Made by a program: the position numbers and the translations under genes. The notes under the pieces were generated by a model that saw nothing but the letters and a program-made list of their open reading frames with translations, was not told where the DNA came from and did no database searches. A DNA stretch of 64,000 bases from Nocardia gamkensis NBRC 108242 (GTDB lineage: Bacteria > Actinomycetota > Actinomycetes > Mycobacteriales > Mycobacteriaceae), in contig NZ_BDBM01000010.1 of the NCBI RefSeq assembly GCF_001612985.1, positions 1 through 64,000 of the forward strand, read 5' to 3'. Of the stretch, positions 54,941 to 63,169 are shown piece after piece. Position 1 is the first letter of the stretch. Every line of letters begins with the position of its first letter.

Positions 54941-55112
54941 GTGGATCTCGACGCCGTGCGTACCTTCGTCGCCGCAGCGGACGCCGGCCAATTCCAGGAG
55001 CCGCCGCGCAGCTGTCGATCACAGAGCAGGCGGTCTCCAAGCGCATCGCGACTCTGGAGAAATACCTGGATGTGCGCTTGTTCGCCCGCACGGCCCAATG
55101 TGGCATCATCAC
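54941..55112 (+). pseudogene. LysR regulator, frameshifted and truncated
   Basis: GTG 54941 reads VDLDAVRTFVAAADAGQFQE; the continuation AAAQLSITEQAVSKRIATLE and KYLDVRLFARTAQ is in the next frame, so one indel lies near 55000. The effector-binding domain is missing entirely. The divergent MFS gene is therefore without its local regulator. Confidence 0.75.
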
Positions 55113-55189
55113 CGGCGATCTGGCGTCGGGGAACGACATGGACGGGGTGGTGGGTGTGCCCGGTGGGGGTTCTGGTCTGCGCGTTGAAG

Positions 55190-55775
55190 GTTGGGAGAGT
55201 TTCGAACCAGAGATCCGAACGACTGCGGGGGTTGTGCGCGGCAGGAGGGAGAACGCAGTCGCGGTCTTCCGGGGCATCCCTTACGCCGAGCCGCCTTTCG
55301 GCTCGCTTCGGTTCGGGGAGTCGGTTCCGGTGCAGCAGTGGGATGGTGTCCGCGGCGCGCTGGAGTTCGGTCCAGCGGTTCCCCGAGCAAGCCATCAAGG
55401 TTCGGTGATGTCATCGGTTTCCGGCTGTCCCGATGATGGTTCCGCCGATTGTTTGACGCTCAATGTCTGGTCACCGGAGCTTGGTACCGCCCTGCTGCCG
55501 GTGATGGTATGGATTCACGGGGGCCGATACCTCGAGGGCACCGCCGGCAACCCGCACCAGGACGGTGCGACTCTCGCCGCGTGCGGTGTGGTGATGGTCA
55601 GCATGAACTTCAGCATGAACTATCGAGTGGGCGTGGAAGGTTTCGCCCACATCGCCGGAGCCCCGGACAACCGCGGCATTCTCGACCAGATCGCAGCCCT
55701 GCGGTGGGTACAGGACAATATCGCCGCATTCGGCGGCGATCCCGACAACGTCACGCTCGGCACGCAGATGCGACG
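55190..55775 (+). pseudogene. Type-B carboxylesterase, truncated before the catalytic Ser
   Basis: Reads TTAGVVRGRRENAVAVFRGIPYAEPP, DCLTLNVWSPE, PVMVWIHGGRY (oxyanion hole) and ILDQIAALRWVQDNIAAFGGDPDNVT, the standard N-terminal part. The next element should be the GESAG nucleophile; instead the frame goes LGTQMRRS and into unrelated sequence. It is in one frame with the LysR fragment, showing a deletion join. Confidence 0.8.
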
Positions 55776-56041
55776 CTCCCCGGGGCGGCGGGAAGCGGCG
55801 CGCTTTCGAGGTACTCGATGCGCTGCGCGTCATCGACATCTCCAATGAGAATTCCCATCCAGCAGGGCTGGCGATGTACCGGACCGTTGGGTAAAGTGAT
55901 CGTTGTACCTTTGTGGCGGCTCTGCTGCTGATGCGGCGGCGCAGACAGCAGGAGGATGCCGATGTTCGTCGCCGAAGAACCGCTCGCACAACAATGGCCG
56001 ATCGGCGTGACAGCACGTTCGCGCAATTCGGCGAACCGATC
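55776..56041. other. Junction sequence before the TetR gene
   Basis: A minus-strand ATG near 55850 gives MGILIGDVDDAQRIEYLES, which resembles the start of a luciferase-like oxidoreductase, but it ends after about 30 codons. I do not support it as a gene. Confidence 0.25.
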
Positions 56042-56689
56042 ATGACGAGTCTGGACGTGGCCGTGGTTCGCCAGTTGCGGCCGGAGAAACGGGCTTCCAT
56101 CTTACGGGGCGCCCACGCGGTGTTCTGTCGAGACGGTTATACCCGCGCCTCCATTGATGCCATCGCACGTGAATCAGCGGTGTCGACCCGCACGATCTAC
56201 AAGCACTTCACAGATAAGAAGCAGCTGTTCACCGCGGTGATCATCGACAGCGCGGAGCGTGCGCGAGCCAGTCGATGTGCTGCGATCGAACACCATTTGA
56301 GCGATGTCGTGGATATCGAGGTCGCTCTTATTGCCCTGGGCCGCACCTTCGTCGTAGGCGGCGACGAGGACCACTTCACCCTTGTCCGCCAGATCCGTGC
56401 CGAGGCAGACCATATCCCGGGCGCGGTACTCGATGCATGGCTCGACGCCGGCCCACGCACGGTTCATGCCGCTCTGGCCCAGAGGTTTTCGGATCTCGCC
56501 GTGCGGGGGTTGCTCGACCTCGAAGACCCCGAACGTGCAGCCGCTCACTTTGTCCTCCTCGCCGCCGGTGAGGCCAACAATCGGACCTTCTGGGGCGCTA
56601 TCGACGCCGCGCCCGGTGCCATAGACGCCAGCGTGACCTCCGGCGTCCGTGCCTTCCTCCGCGCCTATCGAGCCGGTCCCGCGAGCTGA
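56042..56689 (+). CDS. TetR-family regulator
   Basis: 215 residues from ATG 56042; the frame is open upstream, and ATG 55994 is an alternative. The HTH is RASILRGAHAVFCRDGYTRASIDAIARESAVSTRTIYKHFTDKKQLF. The C-terminal domain is of the AefR/TetR_C_7-like type (DHFTLVRQIRAEADHIPGAVLDAW). It is followed by an SDR gene 111 bp downstream, its likely target or operon partner. Confidence 0.87.
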   Translation: MTSLDVAVVRQLRPEKRASILRGAHAVFCRDGYTRASIDAIARESAVSTRTIYKHFTDKKQLFTAVIIDSAERARASRCAAIEHHLSDVVDIEVALIALGRTFVVGGDEDHFTLVRQIRAEADHIPGAVLDAWLDAGPRTVHAALAQRFSDLAVRGLLDLEDPERAAAHFVLLAAGEANNRTFWGAIDAAPGAIDASVTSGVRAFLRAYRAGPAS

Positions 56690-56800
56690 AACACCCACAA
56701 GGCGCCGAGGACGGGATGTCCTCACCGGGCGGCGCCGAAGTCCCTTCCACCTCGATCGAGCCGATCGTCGACGTCGCCGACGGTGCGAAAGGAACCGATC

Positions 56801-57601
56801 ATGTCCCCTGTGGAACTGGCCTCCGCCAGAGTGCTGCTCACCGGCGCTACCGGTGGTCTCGGCCACGCGGTGGCGCGTGAACTCGCCTCCCGCGGTGCCG
56901 ATCTCGTGCTGACCGGCCGCCGCGCCGATGCGTTGTGCGCGCTCGCCGCCGAACTGGACGCAGCCGTAATTCCCGCCGATCTGTCGAACCTCGAGGACCT
57001 CTCGCGCCTACTGGGCCAGGCCGGACCGGTGGATGTTCTCATCGCCAACGCCGGTCTACCGGCAGGTGGTCATATTCTCGATTTCTCCGCCGCTGATCTC
57101 GACCGTGTCCTCGATGTCAATCTGCGGGCGCCGATGTTGCTCGCTCGCGCGCTGGCCGAGCAGATGAGTACGCGGCGAGCGGGCCACATCGTCTTCATGG
57201 GGTCGGTCGCCGGCCTGCTGCCCGCACCGCGGGTCAGCTTGTACAACGCGACCAAATTCAGCCTGCGCGGCTTCGCGCTGGCCCTGCGGCACGATCTTCG
57301 CGACGCCGGGATCGGCGTGTCCATCGTCGAACCCGGATTCGTCCGTGACGCCGGAATGTTCGCCGACAGCGGCAGCCGAGTCCCACCGGGAATGCGCACG
57401 GCCACACCACAGCAAGTTGCCCACGCTGTCATCCGAGCAATTCGCGACAACATCGACGAAATCGTCGTCGCCCCAATCGAAACACGCCTACTGGCCACGA
57501 TCGGATGCATCGCCCCGGCGCTCGTCGCACCGATACACCACCTCATCGATTCTGAACGCCTCGGCACCGAACTCGGCAGCCGATTTCACCACGAAGCCTG
57601 A
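56801..57601 (+). CDS. Short-chain dehydrogenase/reductase
   Basis: 266 residues from ATG 56801 with AAAGGA upstream. Cofactor motif LLTGATGGLG near residue 13, LTGRRADAL (Arg after strand 2 suggests NADP), LIANAG, catalytic MGSVAG, YNATKFS, and PGFVRDAG. The substrate is unknown; the family member resembles mycobacterial SDRs with a C-terminal helix. TetR upstream and the broken FAD monooxygenase 43 bp downstream suggest an old oxidative pathway operon. Confidence 0.85.
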   Translation: MSPVELASARVLLTGATGGLGHAVARELASRGADLVLTGRRADALCALAAELDAAVIPADLSNLEDLSRLLGQAGPVDVLIANAGLPAGGHILDFSAADLDRVLDVNLRAPMLLARALAEQMSTRRAGHIVFMGSVAGLLPAPRVSLYNATKFSLRGFALALRHDLRDAGIGVSIVEPGFVRDAGMFADSGSRVPPGMRTATPQQVAHAVIRAIRDNIDEIVVAPIETRLLATIGCIAPALVAPIHHLIDSERLGTELGSRFHHEA

Positions 57602-57644
57602 AACCTCTACCACCTTCTGCTGACTTGTGAGGAAGGAGGCCGGC

Positions 57645-58150
57645 GTGAGGCATCGCCAGGTCGTTGTAGTCGGCGCGGGCCCGGTCGGGCTGTGGTTGGC
57701 TGCGGAACTGCGCTTGGGCGGCGTCGAAGTGCTGGTGTTGGAGGCGCCTACAGAGCCGGACCCGAATTCCAAAGCGCTGGCCATCCATCCGCGCACCCTC
57801 GAGATGCTGGCGTCCCGAGCCCTCGTGCATCGATTCCTCGCTGAAGGGAGCCGGATCCCGAGCGGACACTTCGCCGCGTTGGACACTCGGCTGGACTTCC
57901 GGCTACTGGACACTTCGTACCAATTCACGCTGTCACTGCCGCAGATACGGACCGAGCAACTCTTGGAAGCACACGCGCGCGGCCGGAGCCGAAATCAGGC
58001 GCGGGCAGCGCGTAACCGGATTGACCGTGCGGGACGAGTCGATCACCGTGCATGTCGATCAGAAGGCTGACATCGAGGCCGAATGGGTGGTGGGATGTGA
58101 CGGGGTCCGCAGCACCGTCCGGCAGGCCGCGGGCATCGCCTATCCAGGCG
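57645..58150 (+). pseudogene. FAD aromatic-ring monooxygenase, frameshifted and truncated
   Basis: GTG 57645 behind GGAAGGAGG gives VVVVGAGPVGLWLAAELRLGG, SKALAIHPRTLEML and FTLSLPQIRTEQLLEAHA. The continuation AEIRRGQRVTGLTVRDES and WVVGCDGVRSTVRQAAG is one frame away, so an indel lies near 57980. After YPGDGLG homology ends; the GD motif and C-terminal half are absent. The end of the toxin-like operon is only about 200 bases further on. Confidence 0.8.
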
Positions 58151-58345
58151 ATGGACTAGGTTGCGTTCCCCAATGGCGGAGCCAACGAAATGACCGAGGC
58201 TTCGTATCAGCGGGTCCGTGTCTATGTCGCCGAACGCAAACCGCAGATCTGCAGCGAGGGACTCGCGGTCACCGTAGACCTCGCCGACGCTGAGGCGGCC
58301 CACACCCGGCGAACCTACGCCGTAACGCATAGTTGCCCTGGTTCG

Positions 58346-60760
58346 TCAGGCGTCGTGGATTATCGAGCCGGAGAACTGCATGGTGATCGAGGTGGCGTTC
58401 GTCACGTCGATTGCCGAGGGGTTGAGCATGATGTCCCATCCGGCGAAGGGGGTCGGTTCGAAGTAGGCATAGCTCACTTCGTGGTCGAGGGCACCGTCGA
58501 CTTCGACGTAGCCGTAGGTGCCGTCGTCGAAGGTCCAGTCGGGTGGTCCGTTCTTCTTGGGGGATATCCGGTATTCGAAGTCGAGGTCGAGCGGTTTGGA
58601 GGTGAACTGGTAGGTTTTTCCCCGGTAGCGGTCGAGGTAGTTGCCCTGGGTGCTGATCTGTAGGTTGACCGAGGTGCCGTTGCGCGGTGTGACGTTTTCC
58701 ACCCAAACACGGACCCGGGTGAGCCGGACTCGGCCGAAACCGGCGAACTCGTCGGTATCCAGTGGTACCTCGAAGCGGGCGGTTCCTGATTTCTTGAATT
58801 GCGCGAGGACGGCGGGGGCGTTTGTGTTGTCGATGGTGAATCTCTTGTCGGCGAGAATCTGCGGCGGCGGACTGAAGTGTTCCAGGGCTGTCGCGGAGTC
58901 CATGGTGATGCTGGTGAGGTTCGCCAGCCCGGCGTCGAGTTCGCCGACGTTGTCGAGGATGCGTGGGCGCACTACCGAGGGTGCCAGTGCCCAGTAGAAG
59001 TACGACGCGCGGTAGCCCTGTAGGGCGGTGAACAGCGAGCTCTTGGTGTCGAGGTAGCGCAGGTACAGCTGTTGCATCAGCGCTGCGAGGGGCGCCTCGC
59101 CCCGGACCAGGGAGTCCACGTACTGCTGCAGTTGCTGCTGTTCCTGTTCTGCCAACTGTTTTTGCAGGCTGACCGCGGCGTACTGCTGGCCGGCCGCGAC
59201 GGCGGCCACTTGGGCGGCGGCCAACTCCTGCCCGTGGATGGCGACGGCATCGACGGCGAGTTCGAGCTCGCGCGCGTAGCGGATGCCTTTCTGGACCGGG
59301 TCTGCGAGCATGGCGTCGGTGTTTTGCTGGTAGATCCGCCACTGGTAGGTCGCGGTGAGATCCGCCCCGCCGGTGTCGAGGTCCATGTCCCGTAGCTTGG
59401 CGGCGTATTCCTCAGCGTCGTGGAAGTTTTCGACGGCGTCGACGATCTCCTTCGACAGGTCGTAGACCTTTTTCAGCGCCTCTGCGATCTTTTTGAGCTG
59501 GTCCATGCAGTCTTTGAGCCCTTTGGCCAAGTTCGCGACTTGGCTGCCGGCTTCGGCGGCGGCTTCGACCGCCTCCGCTCCCTCGATCGCGCTGCCCGCC
59601 GCGGCCGCGCCTGCGGCGGGGTCACCCACGAACATGGCGCCGATCCCGACGCCGAAAGTGATGACCGCGGTACTGAGGTCGATGATCGCTTTGAGGATCT
59701 GTTCGCGCCTCCATTCGGGTACGCCGATCTCTTCGAAGTCGATCTGGGTCTCCTCGGCGGTGTCTTGGGCCGCCGTCAGCCGTTGCTGTGCCGCGGCGAC
59801 CGCGGCGCTGGCGTTATCGAAGTTGCTTTTCGCCTGGGCGAGTAGCTGAGTGGTGTACTGGGTCTCGTAGGTCTTGTTCGCCAGCAGTGTCTTGGCGAGC
59901 TGGATGAAGTTGTCGGTGACGACGGTCTGGGTGCTGAGGGCCTGGTAGTCGGCCTCGTACTGTTCGGCTTCGGCGACGAAGGCCTGCGCGAGCTCGGTGT
60001 AGATCTGCCGGCTCAGATACGGGACGAAGACTGTGCCATCGGATTCGGCGTTCAGCTGCGCGGTGAGCAGCGTCAGCAGCGAGGAGCTGCGCAGGAGCAC
60101 GCCCAGCAGCTCGACGTTGTAGCCCGACCAGTTCTTCAGCCAGGTCAGCTGGCGTAGCGCCAGGTCTGGGTGGGTGTCGTAGAGCAGTGAGGCGAACAGG
60201 AACTCGGTGCGCATCGCCTGTTGGAAATAGTCCGGGGCAGACAGGGCCGCGACTCCGTGGGCCCGGTCGAGAGGGCTTTGGACCGGACCACTGCCCTCGA
60301 CATACTTGATCAGTACGCCGCCGGAGGGCGGTGGGGCATCGATGACGGGTAGAGCGATGGTCTGCTGGGAGGCGACCACGGCCTGCCCCTGCACGCTGCC
60401 TGCCAGCTCGTCGCAGAACAGCACGAATCGCGCACCGTGGTCGTTTTGGTAGTCGAGGGTCACGGTGAACGGCTCGTCGCTCTGTATGCGTCGCGCTTGG
60501 ATCCACAGGACGGTTTGCTGGAGCTGCCACGAGATCCCGGCGGGCACGTTCACGACGTCGGCTATCAGCGTCAACAGCACAGGATCGAAACCCGAGTTGT
60601 GCAATGTGGTCTGTACCTCGCTCAGATCGAGATACATGGCCCGGAATATCGCGGTTGTGGCGTCGATCGTGGTGGCCGAAGCGCAGGGCACGTTGCCCTG
60701 CGCTTCGATGCCACCGTAGAGCGTGCGCCAATCGTAGGACTGCGCCGCAACGGCATTCAT
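58346..60760 (-). CDS. Large component (804 aa) of a putative multi-component alpha-pore-forming toxin
   Basis: ATG 60760 follows AGGAG that overlaps the stop of the upstream gene, so the two are tightly coupled. No signal peptide. Residues about 1-225 are mixed (SYDWRTLYGGIEAQGN, LIKYVEGSGPV, LASLLYDTHPD-like). Residues about 265-345 are long helices rich in Ala/Gln (AQAKSNFDNASAAVAAAQQRL). Residues 348-400 are a hydrophobic AVITFGVGIGAMFVGDPAAG segment followed by an Ala-rich stretch. Residues about 400-610 are helical coiled coil again (EQEQQQLQQYVDSLV). The last 190 residues are beta-rich (RVRVWVENVTPRNGTSVNLQ, FDDGTYGYVEVDGALDHE, NATSITMQFSGSII). Helix-hydrophobic-helix plus a beta tail recalls ClyA-type pores or the pore-forming part of Tc toxins. 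The identity is inference; intactness of the frame is not. Confidence 0.6.
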   Translation of the reverse strand: MNAVAAQSYDWRTLYGGIEAQGNVPCASATTIDATTAIFRAMYLDLSEVQTTLHNSGFDPVLLTLIADVVNVPAGISWQLQQTVLWIQARRIQSDEPFTVTLDYQNDHGARFVLFCDELAGSVQGQAVVASQQTIALPVIDAPPPSGGVLIKYVEGSGPVQSPLDRAHGVAALSAPDYFQQAMRTEFLFASLLYDTHPDLALRQLTWLKNWSGYNVELLGVLLRSSSLLTLLTAQLNAESDGTVFVPYLSRQIYTELAQAFVAEAEQYEADYQALSTQTVVTDNFIQLAKTLLANKTYETQYTTQLLAQAKSNFDNASAAVAAAQQRLTAAQDTAEETQIDFEEIGVPEWRREQILKAIIDLSTAVITFGVGIGAMFVGDPAAGAAAAGSAIEGAEAVEAAAEAGSQVANLAKGLKDCMDQLKKIAEALKKVYDLSKEIVDAVENFHDAEEYAAKLRDMDLDTGGADLTATYQWRIYQQNTDAMLADPVQKGIRYARELELAVDAVAIHGQELAAAQVAAVAAGQQYAAVSLQKQLAEQEQQQLQQYVDSLVRGEAPLAALMQQLYLRYLDTKSSLFTALQGYRASYFYWALAPSVVRPRILDNVGELDAGLANLTSITMDSATALEHFSPPPQILADKRFTIDNTNAPAVLAQFKKSGTARFEVPLDTDEFAGFGRVRLTRVRVWVENVTPRNGTSVNLQISTQGNYLDRYRGKTYQFTSKPLDLDFEYRISPKKNGPPDWTFDDGTYGYVEVDGALDHEVSYAYFEPTPFAGWDIMLNPSAIDVTNATSITMQFSGSIIHDA

Positions 60761-60769
60761 GGCGCGCTC

Positions 60770-61951
60770 CTACACGCCCGCGAGGACGCAGTTCTGCGTG
60801 AGGAGGGTATCCAGCCGCCATGCCTCCACCGTCCACTGATCCAAACTGGTGCGCTGCTGTTCGGTGACGTAGGCATTCACACGGAAGCTGTCGGCCTCAC
60901 TGGCCACCGCCGCCCACTTCCGGATAGCCGCGTCGACGCCCAAGTCCATGATGATCGGCGGGACCTGCTCGATGTTCTTGTCGATCATCGTCCGGATCGT
61001 CTCGAGGTCGCTCGAGATGGCCCCCCAGACGCCCTCGATCTTCTGGATCACCGGGAGCACTGCGGTGAGGTCTTGTCCGATCGTCGTAGAGCTGTCTTTA
61101 GCGGATTCGACGGCGTGCATCAGGTTCGCGTAGGCAGCGTACTTGGACTCCAGCGAATTGATCAGTGCCTTGGCGGCGTCGATCTTGTGGAGGGCCTCGA
61201 TGGCGCGACTGCCGTAGACACCGGCCACGACTGATGCGGCGATGAAGCCGGGCAATCCCAGCCATGCGTAGGTCGGTGTTGTCGCGGCCACCACGACATC
61301 GTGGTTGTACTCGTCGTTCGCGGCCTTCAGCACGGCCTTCGCGTCGGCGATCTGCTTGGTGATTTCGGCGACGTCCTTACTGGCTTCACCGTATTTGCCG
61401 GTGTAGTACGCGACGAGGCCACCGTCACCGCCCGTCCCCACCATCGTCGTCTTGTCCGTCTCGGTGTCCTTCGCGAACTGATGGATTTGGGCGGTGACTG
61501 CGGTCGCTTTCTGCACCCGCGTGTCAGCGTCCTTCTTCAACACGTCCAGGATCGCCTTGAGCTTGTCTTTCGCCTGCTGGTCGTTCGGGTTGTCCGTCAG
61601 TTTTTGCGCAAGGTCCTTGATGGGCGGGTAATAGATGGGCGCTTTGTTAGAACCGTAGTCGTTGATGTCGCTGGCGAGACTGATCGTGGCGGGATATATC
61701 GACTCACGCCACGTCGTGACGTGCTTGTTGATCTCCTGGTAGGCGTCGATCAGTTTGGTGAAGTCCGACAGGTCGCTGGGCGCGCCCGAGCCCAAGTTGT
61801 TGCGGAACTGGGTCTGTGTTGTCGGGAGGACGAGGGCTTCCTGGACGTAGGCCTGGATTCTGATCCACTCGGCCCGGCTCAGCGTAAACGCCGGCCCGCC
61901 TTGCTCACCCGGTTCTGCCAGTTCCCGGGGCCCGATATTCAACTCGGTCAT
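60770..61951 (-). CDS. Alpha-helical pore-forming-toxin-like protein (XaxA-like), paralogue 2
   Basis: 393 residues from ATG 61951-61949 with AAGGAG eight bases before. It begins TELNIGPRELAEPGEQGGPAF; the body is helical (AYYTGKYGEASKDVAEITKQIADAKAVLKAANDEY). A hydrophobic hairpin lies near residues 222-252 (YAWLGLPGFIAASVVAGVYG). The later helices end PPIIMDLGVDAAIRKWAAVA. This plan, two long helical stretches around a hydrophobic tongue in about 400 residues, matches XaxA/YaxA and the Hbl/Nhe toxins. It is about as long as, and clearly paralogous to, the 61985-63169 product. Neither has a signal peptide, as in XaxAB. It lies 33 bp after its paralogue and 9 bp before the large gene. Confidence 0.65.
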   Translation of the reverse strand: MTELNIGPRELAEPGEQGGPAFTLSRAEWIRIQAYVQEALVLPTTQTQFRNNLGSGAPSDLSDFTKLIDAYQEINKHVTTWRESIYPATISLASDINDYGSNKAPIYYPPIKDLAQKLTDNPNDQQAKDKLKAILDVLKKDADTRVQKATAVTAQIHQFAKDTETDKTTMVGTGGDGGLVAYYTGKYGEASKDVAEITKQIADAKAVLKAANDEYNHDVVVAATTPTYAWLGLPGFIAASVVAGVYGSRAIEALHKIDAAKALINSLESKYAAYANLMHAVESAKDSSTTIGQDLTAVLPVIQKIEGVWGAISSDLETIRTMIDKNIEQVPPIIMDLGVDAAIRKWAAVASEADSFRVNAYVTEQQRTSLDQWTVEAWRLDTLLTQNCVLAGV

Positions 61952-61984
61952 CGGAAGATCTCCTTCAGGTGGATGCAGTGACAG

Positions 61985-63169
61985 TCACCGAGGCGCGCCT
62001 GTGAGAACGCGGTTCGGTGTGATGAGGGTCGCCAGCCGCCATCCCTCCACGGTCCACTGCTCGAAACCGTAGGACTGCTCGCTGACGTGAGCGTTTCTGA
62101 GAAAGTTGTCGGCCTCGCTGGCCACCGCGGCCCATTTGGCGATGGCCGCGTCGACACCCAGGTCCATGATGATGGGCGGGGCCTGCGCGATGTTGTTGTC
62201 GATCAAGTCGAGGATGTACCCGAGGTCGTCGAACAAAGCACCCCAGACGCCTTCGACCTTCTGGAGCACCGGGAGGACCGCTGTGATGTCCTGCGTGATC
62301 GTCGAGGAGCTCTGCTTCGCGGATCGAGCGGCGTTCATCAGATTCGCGTCGGCGGCCAACGTGGCTTCCAACTCGTTGATCAGTGCCTTGGCGGCATTCA
62401 CACGCTTCAGGGCCTCGACGGCGCGAGCGCCGTATTCACCGGCCACGACTGCTCCGGCGATGAACCCCGGTAGGCCCAGCCACCCATAGGCCGGCGTTGT
62501 CGAAGCCACCACCACATCGTGGTTGTACTCGTCGTTCGCCGCCTTCAGCACAGCCTTCTCGTCAGCGATCTGCTTCGTGACATCGGCGACGGCCTGGCTT
62601 GCTTCGCCGTACTTCTTGTTGTAGTACGCGACCAGGCCACCATTGCCATCCGTCCCCGTCAACGTCGTTTTGTCGGTCTCGATGTCATACGCGAACTGGA
62701 ACGTTGTTGCCGAGACCAAGCGCGCCCACTGCACCTGTCTGTCGGCCTCACTTCTCAACGTCTTGAGAATCGACTTCAAATCATTCTTCGCCTGCTGATC
62801 GTTCGGATTTTCCGTCAGCCGTTGCGCCAGGTCCTTGATAGGCGGGTAGTAGACCGGTACCTTGTCCCTGCCGTACTGGAGGATATTGCTGGCCAGGCTG
62901 ATCGCCTTGGGATAGATCGAGTCACGCCAATTCTTGCCGTCATCATTGATCAGCCGATAGACATTGATCAGCTTGGTGAAGTCCGACAGGTCACTGGGCG
63001 CGCCCGGGCCCAAGGAGTTCCGGAACTCGGACTGCGTCGTCGGCAGAACGAGCGCGTCCTTGACGAAGACCTGGATCTTGATCCACTCAGCCCGGCTGAG
63101 CAGGAAGCCCGGCCCGCCCTGCTCGCCGGGCTCGGACAACTCTCGGGGGCCGATATCCAAGCGACTCAT
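61985..63169 (-). CDS. Alpha-helical pore-forming-toxin-like protein (XaxA-like), paralogue 1
   Basis: 394 residues from ATG 63169-63167, five bases after a strong AAGGAGGT; the frame is open 39 codons further up but the paralogue has no such extension. Shared blocks with paralogue 2 include YYPPIKDLAQ, NPNDQQAK, DEKAVLKAANDEYNHDVVVA and PPIIMDLGVDAAI. The hydrophobic tongue is near residues 222-252 (YGWLGLPGFIAGAVVAGEYG) and carries a Glu where paralogue 2 has Val. First gene of the three-gene operon. In tripartite toxins two related subunits and one distinct subunit assemble together, which is the layout seen here. Host-range or target is unknown. Confidence 0.65.
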   Translation of the reverse strand: MSRLDIGPRELSEPGEQGGPGFLLSRAEWIKIQVFVKDALVLPTTQSEFRNSLGPGAPSDLSDFTKLINVYRLINDDGKNWRDSIYPKAISLASNILQYGRDKVPVYYPPIKDLAQRLTENPNDQQAKNDLKSILKTLRSEADRQVQWARLVSATTFQFAYDIETDKTTLTGTDGNGGLVAYYNKKYGEASQAVADVTKQIADEKAVLKAANDEYNHDVVVASTTPAYGWLGLPGFIAGAVVAGEYGARAVEALKRVNAAKALINELEATLAADANLMNAARSAKQSSSTITQDITAVLPVLQKVEGVWGALFDDLGYILDLIDNNIAQAPPIIMDLGVDAAIAKWAAVASEADNFLRNAHVSEQSYGFEQWTVEGWRLATLITPNRVLTGAPR

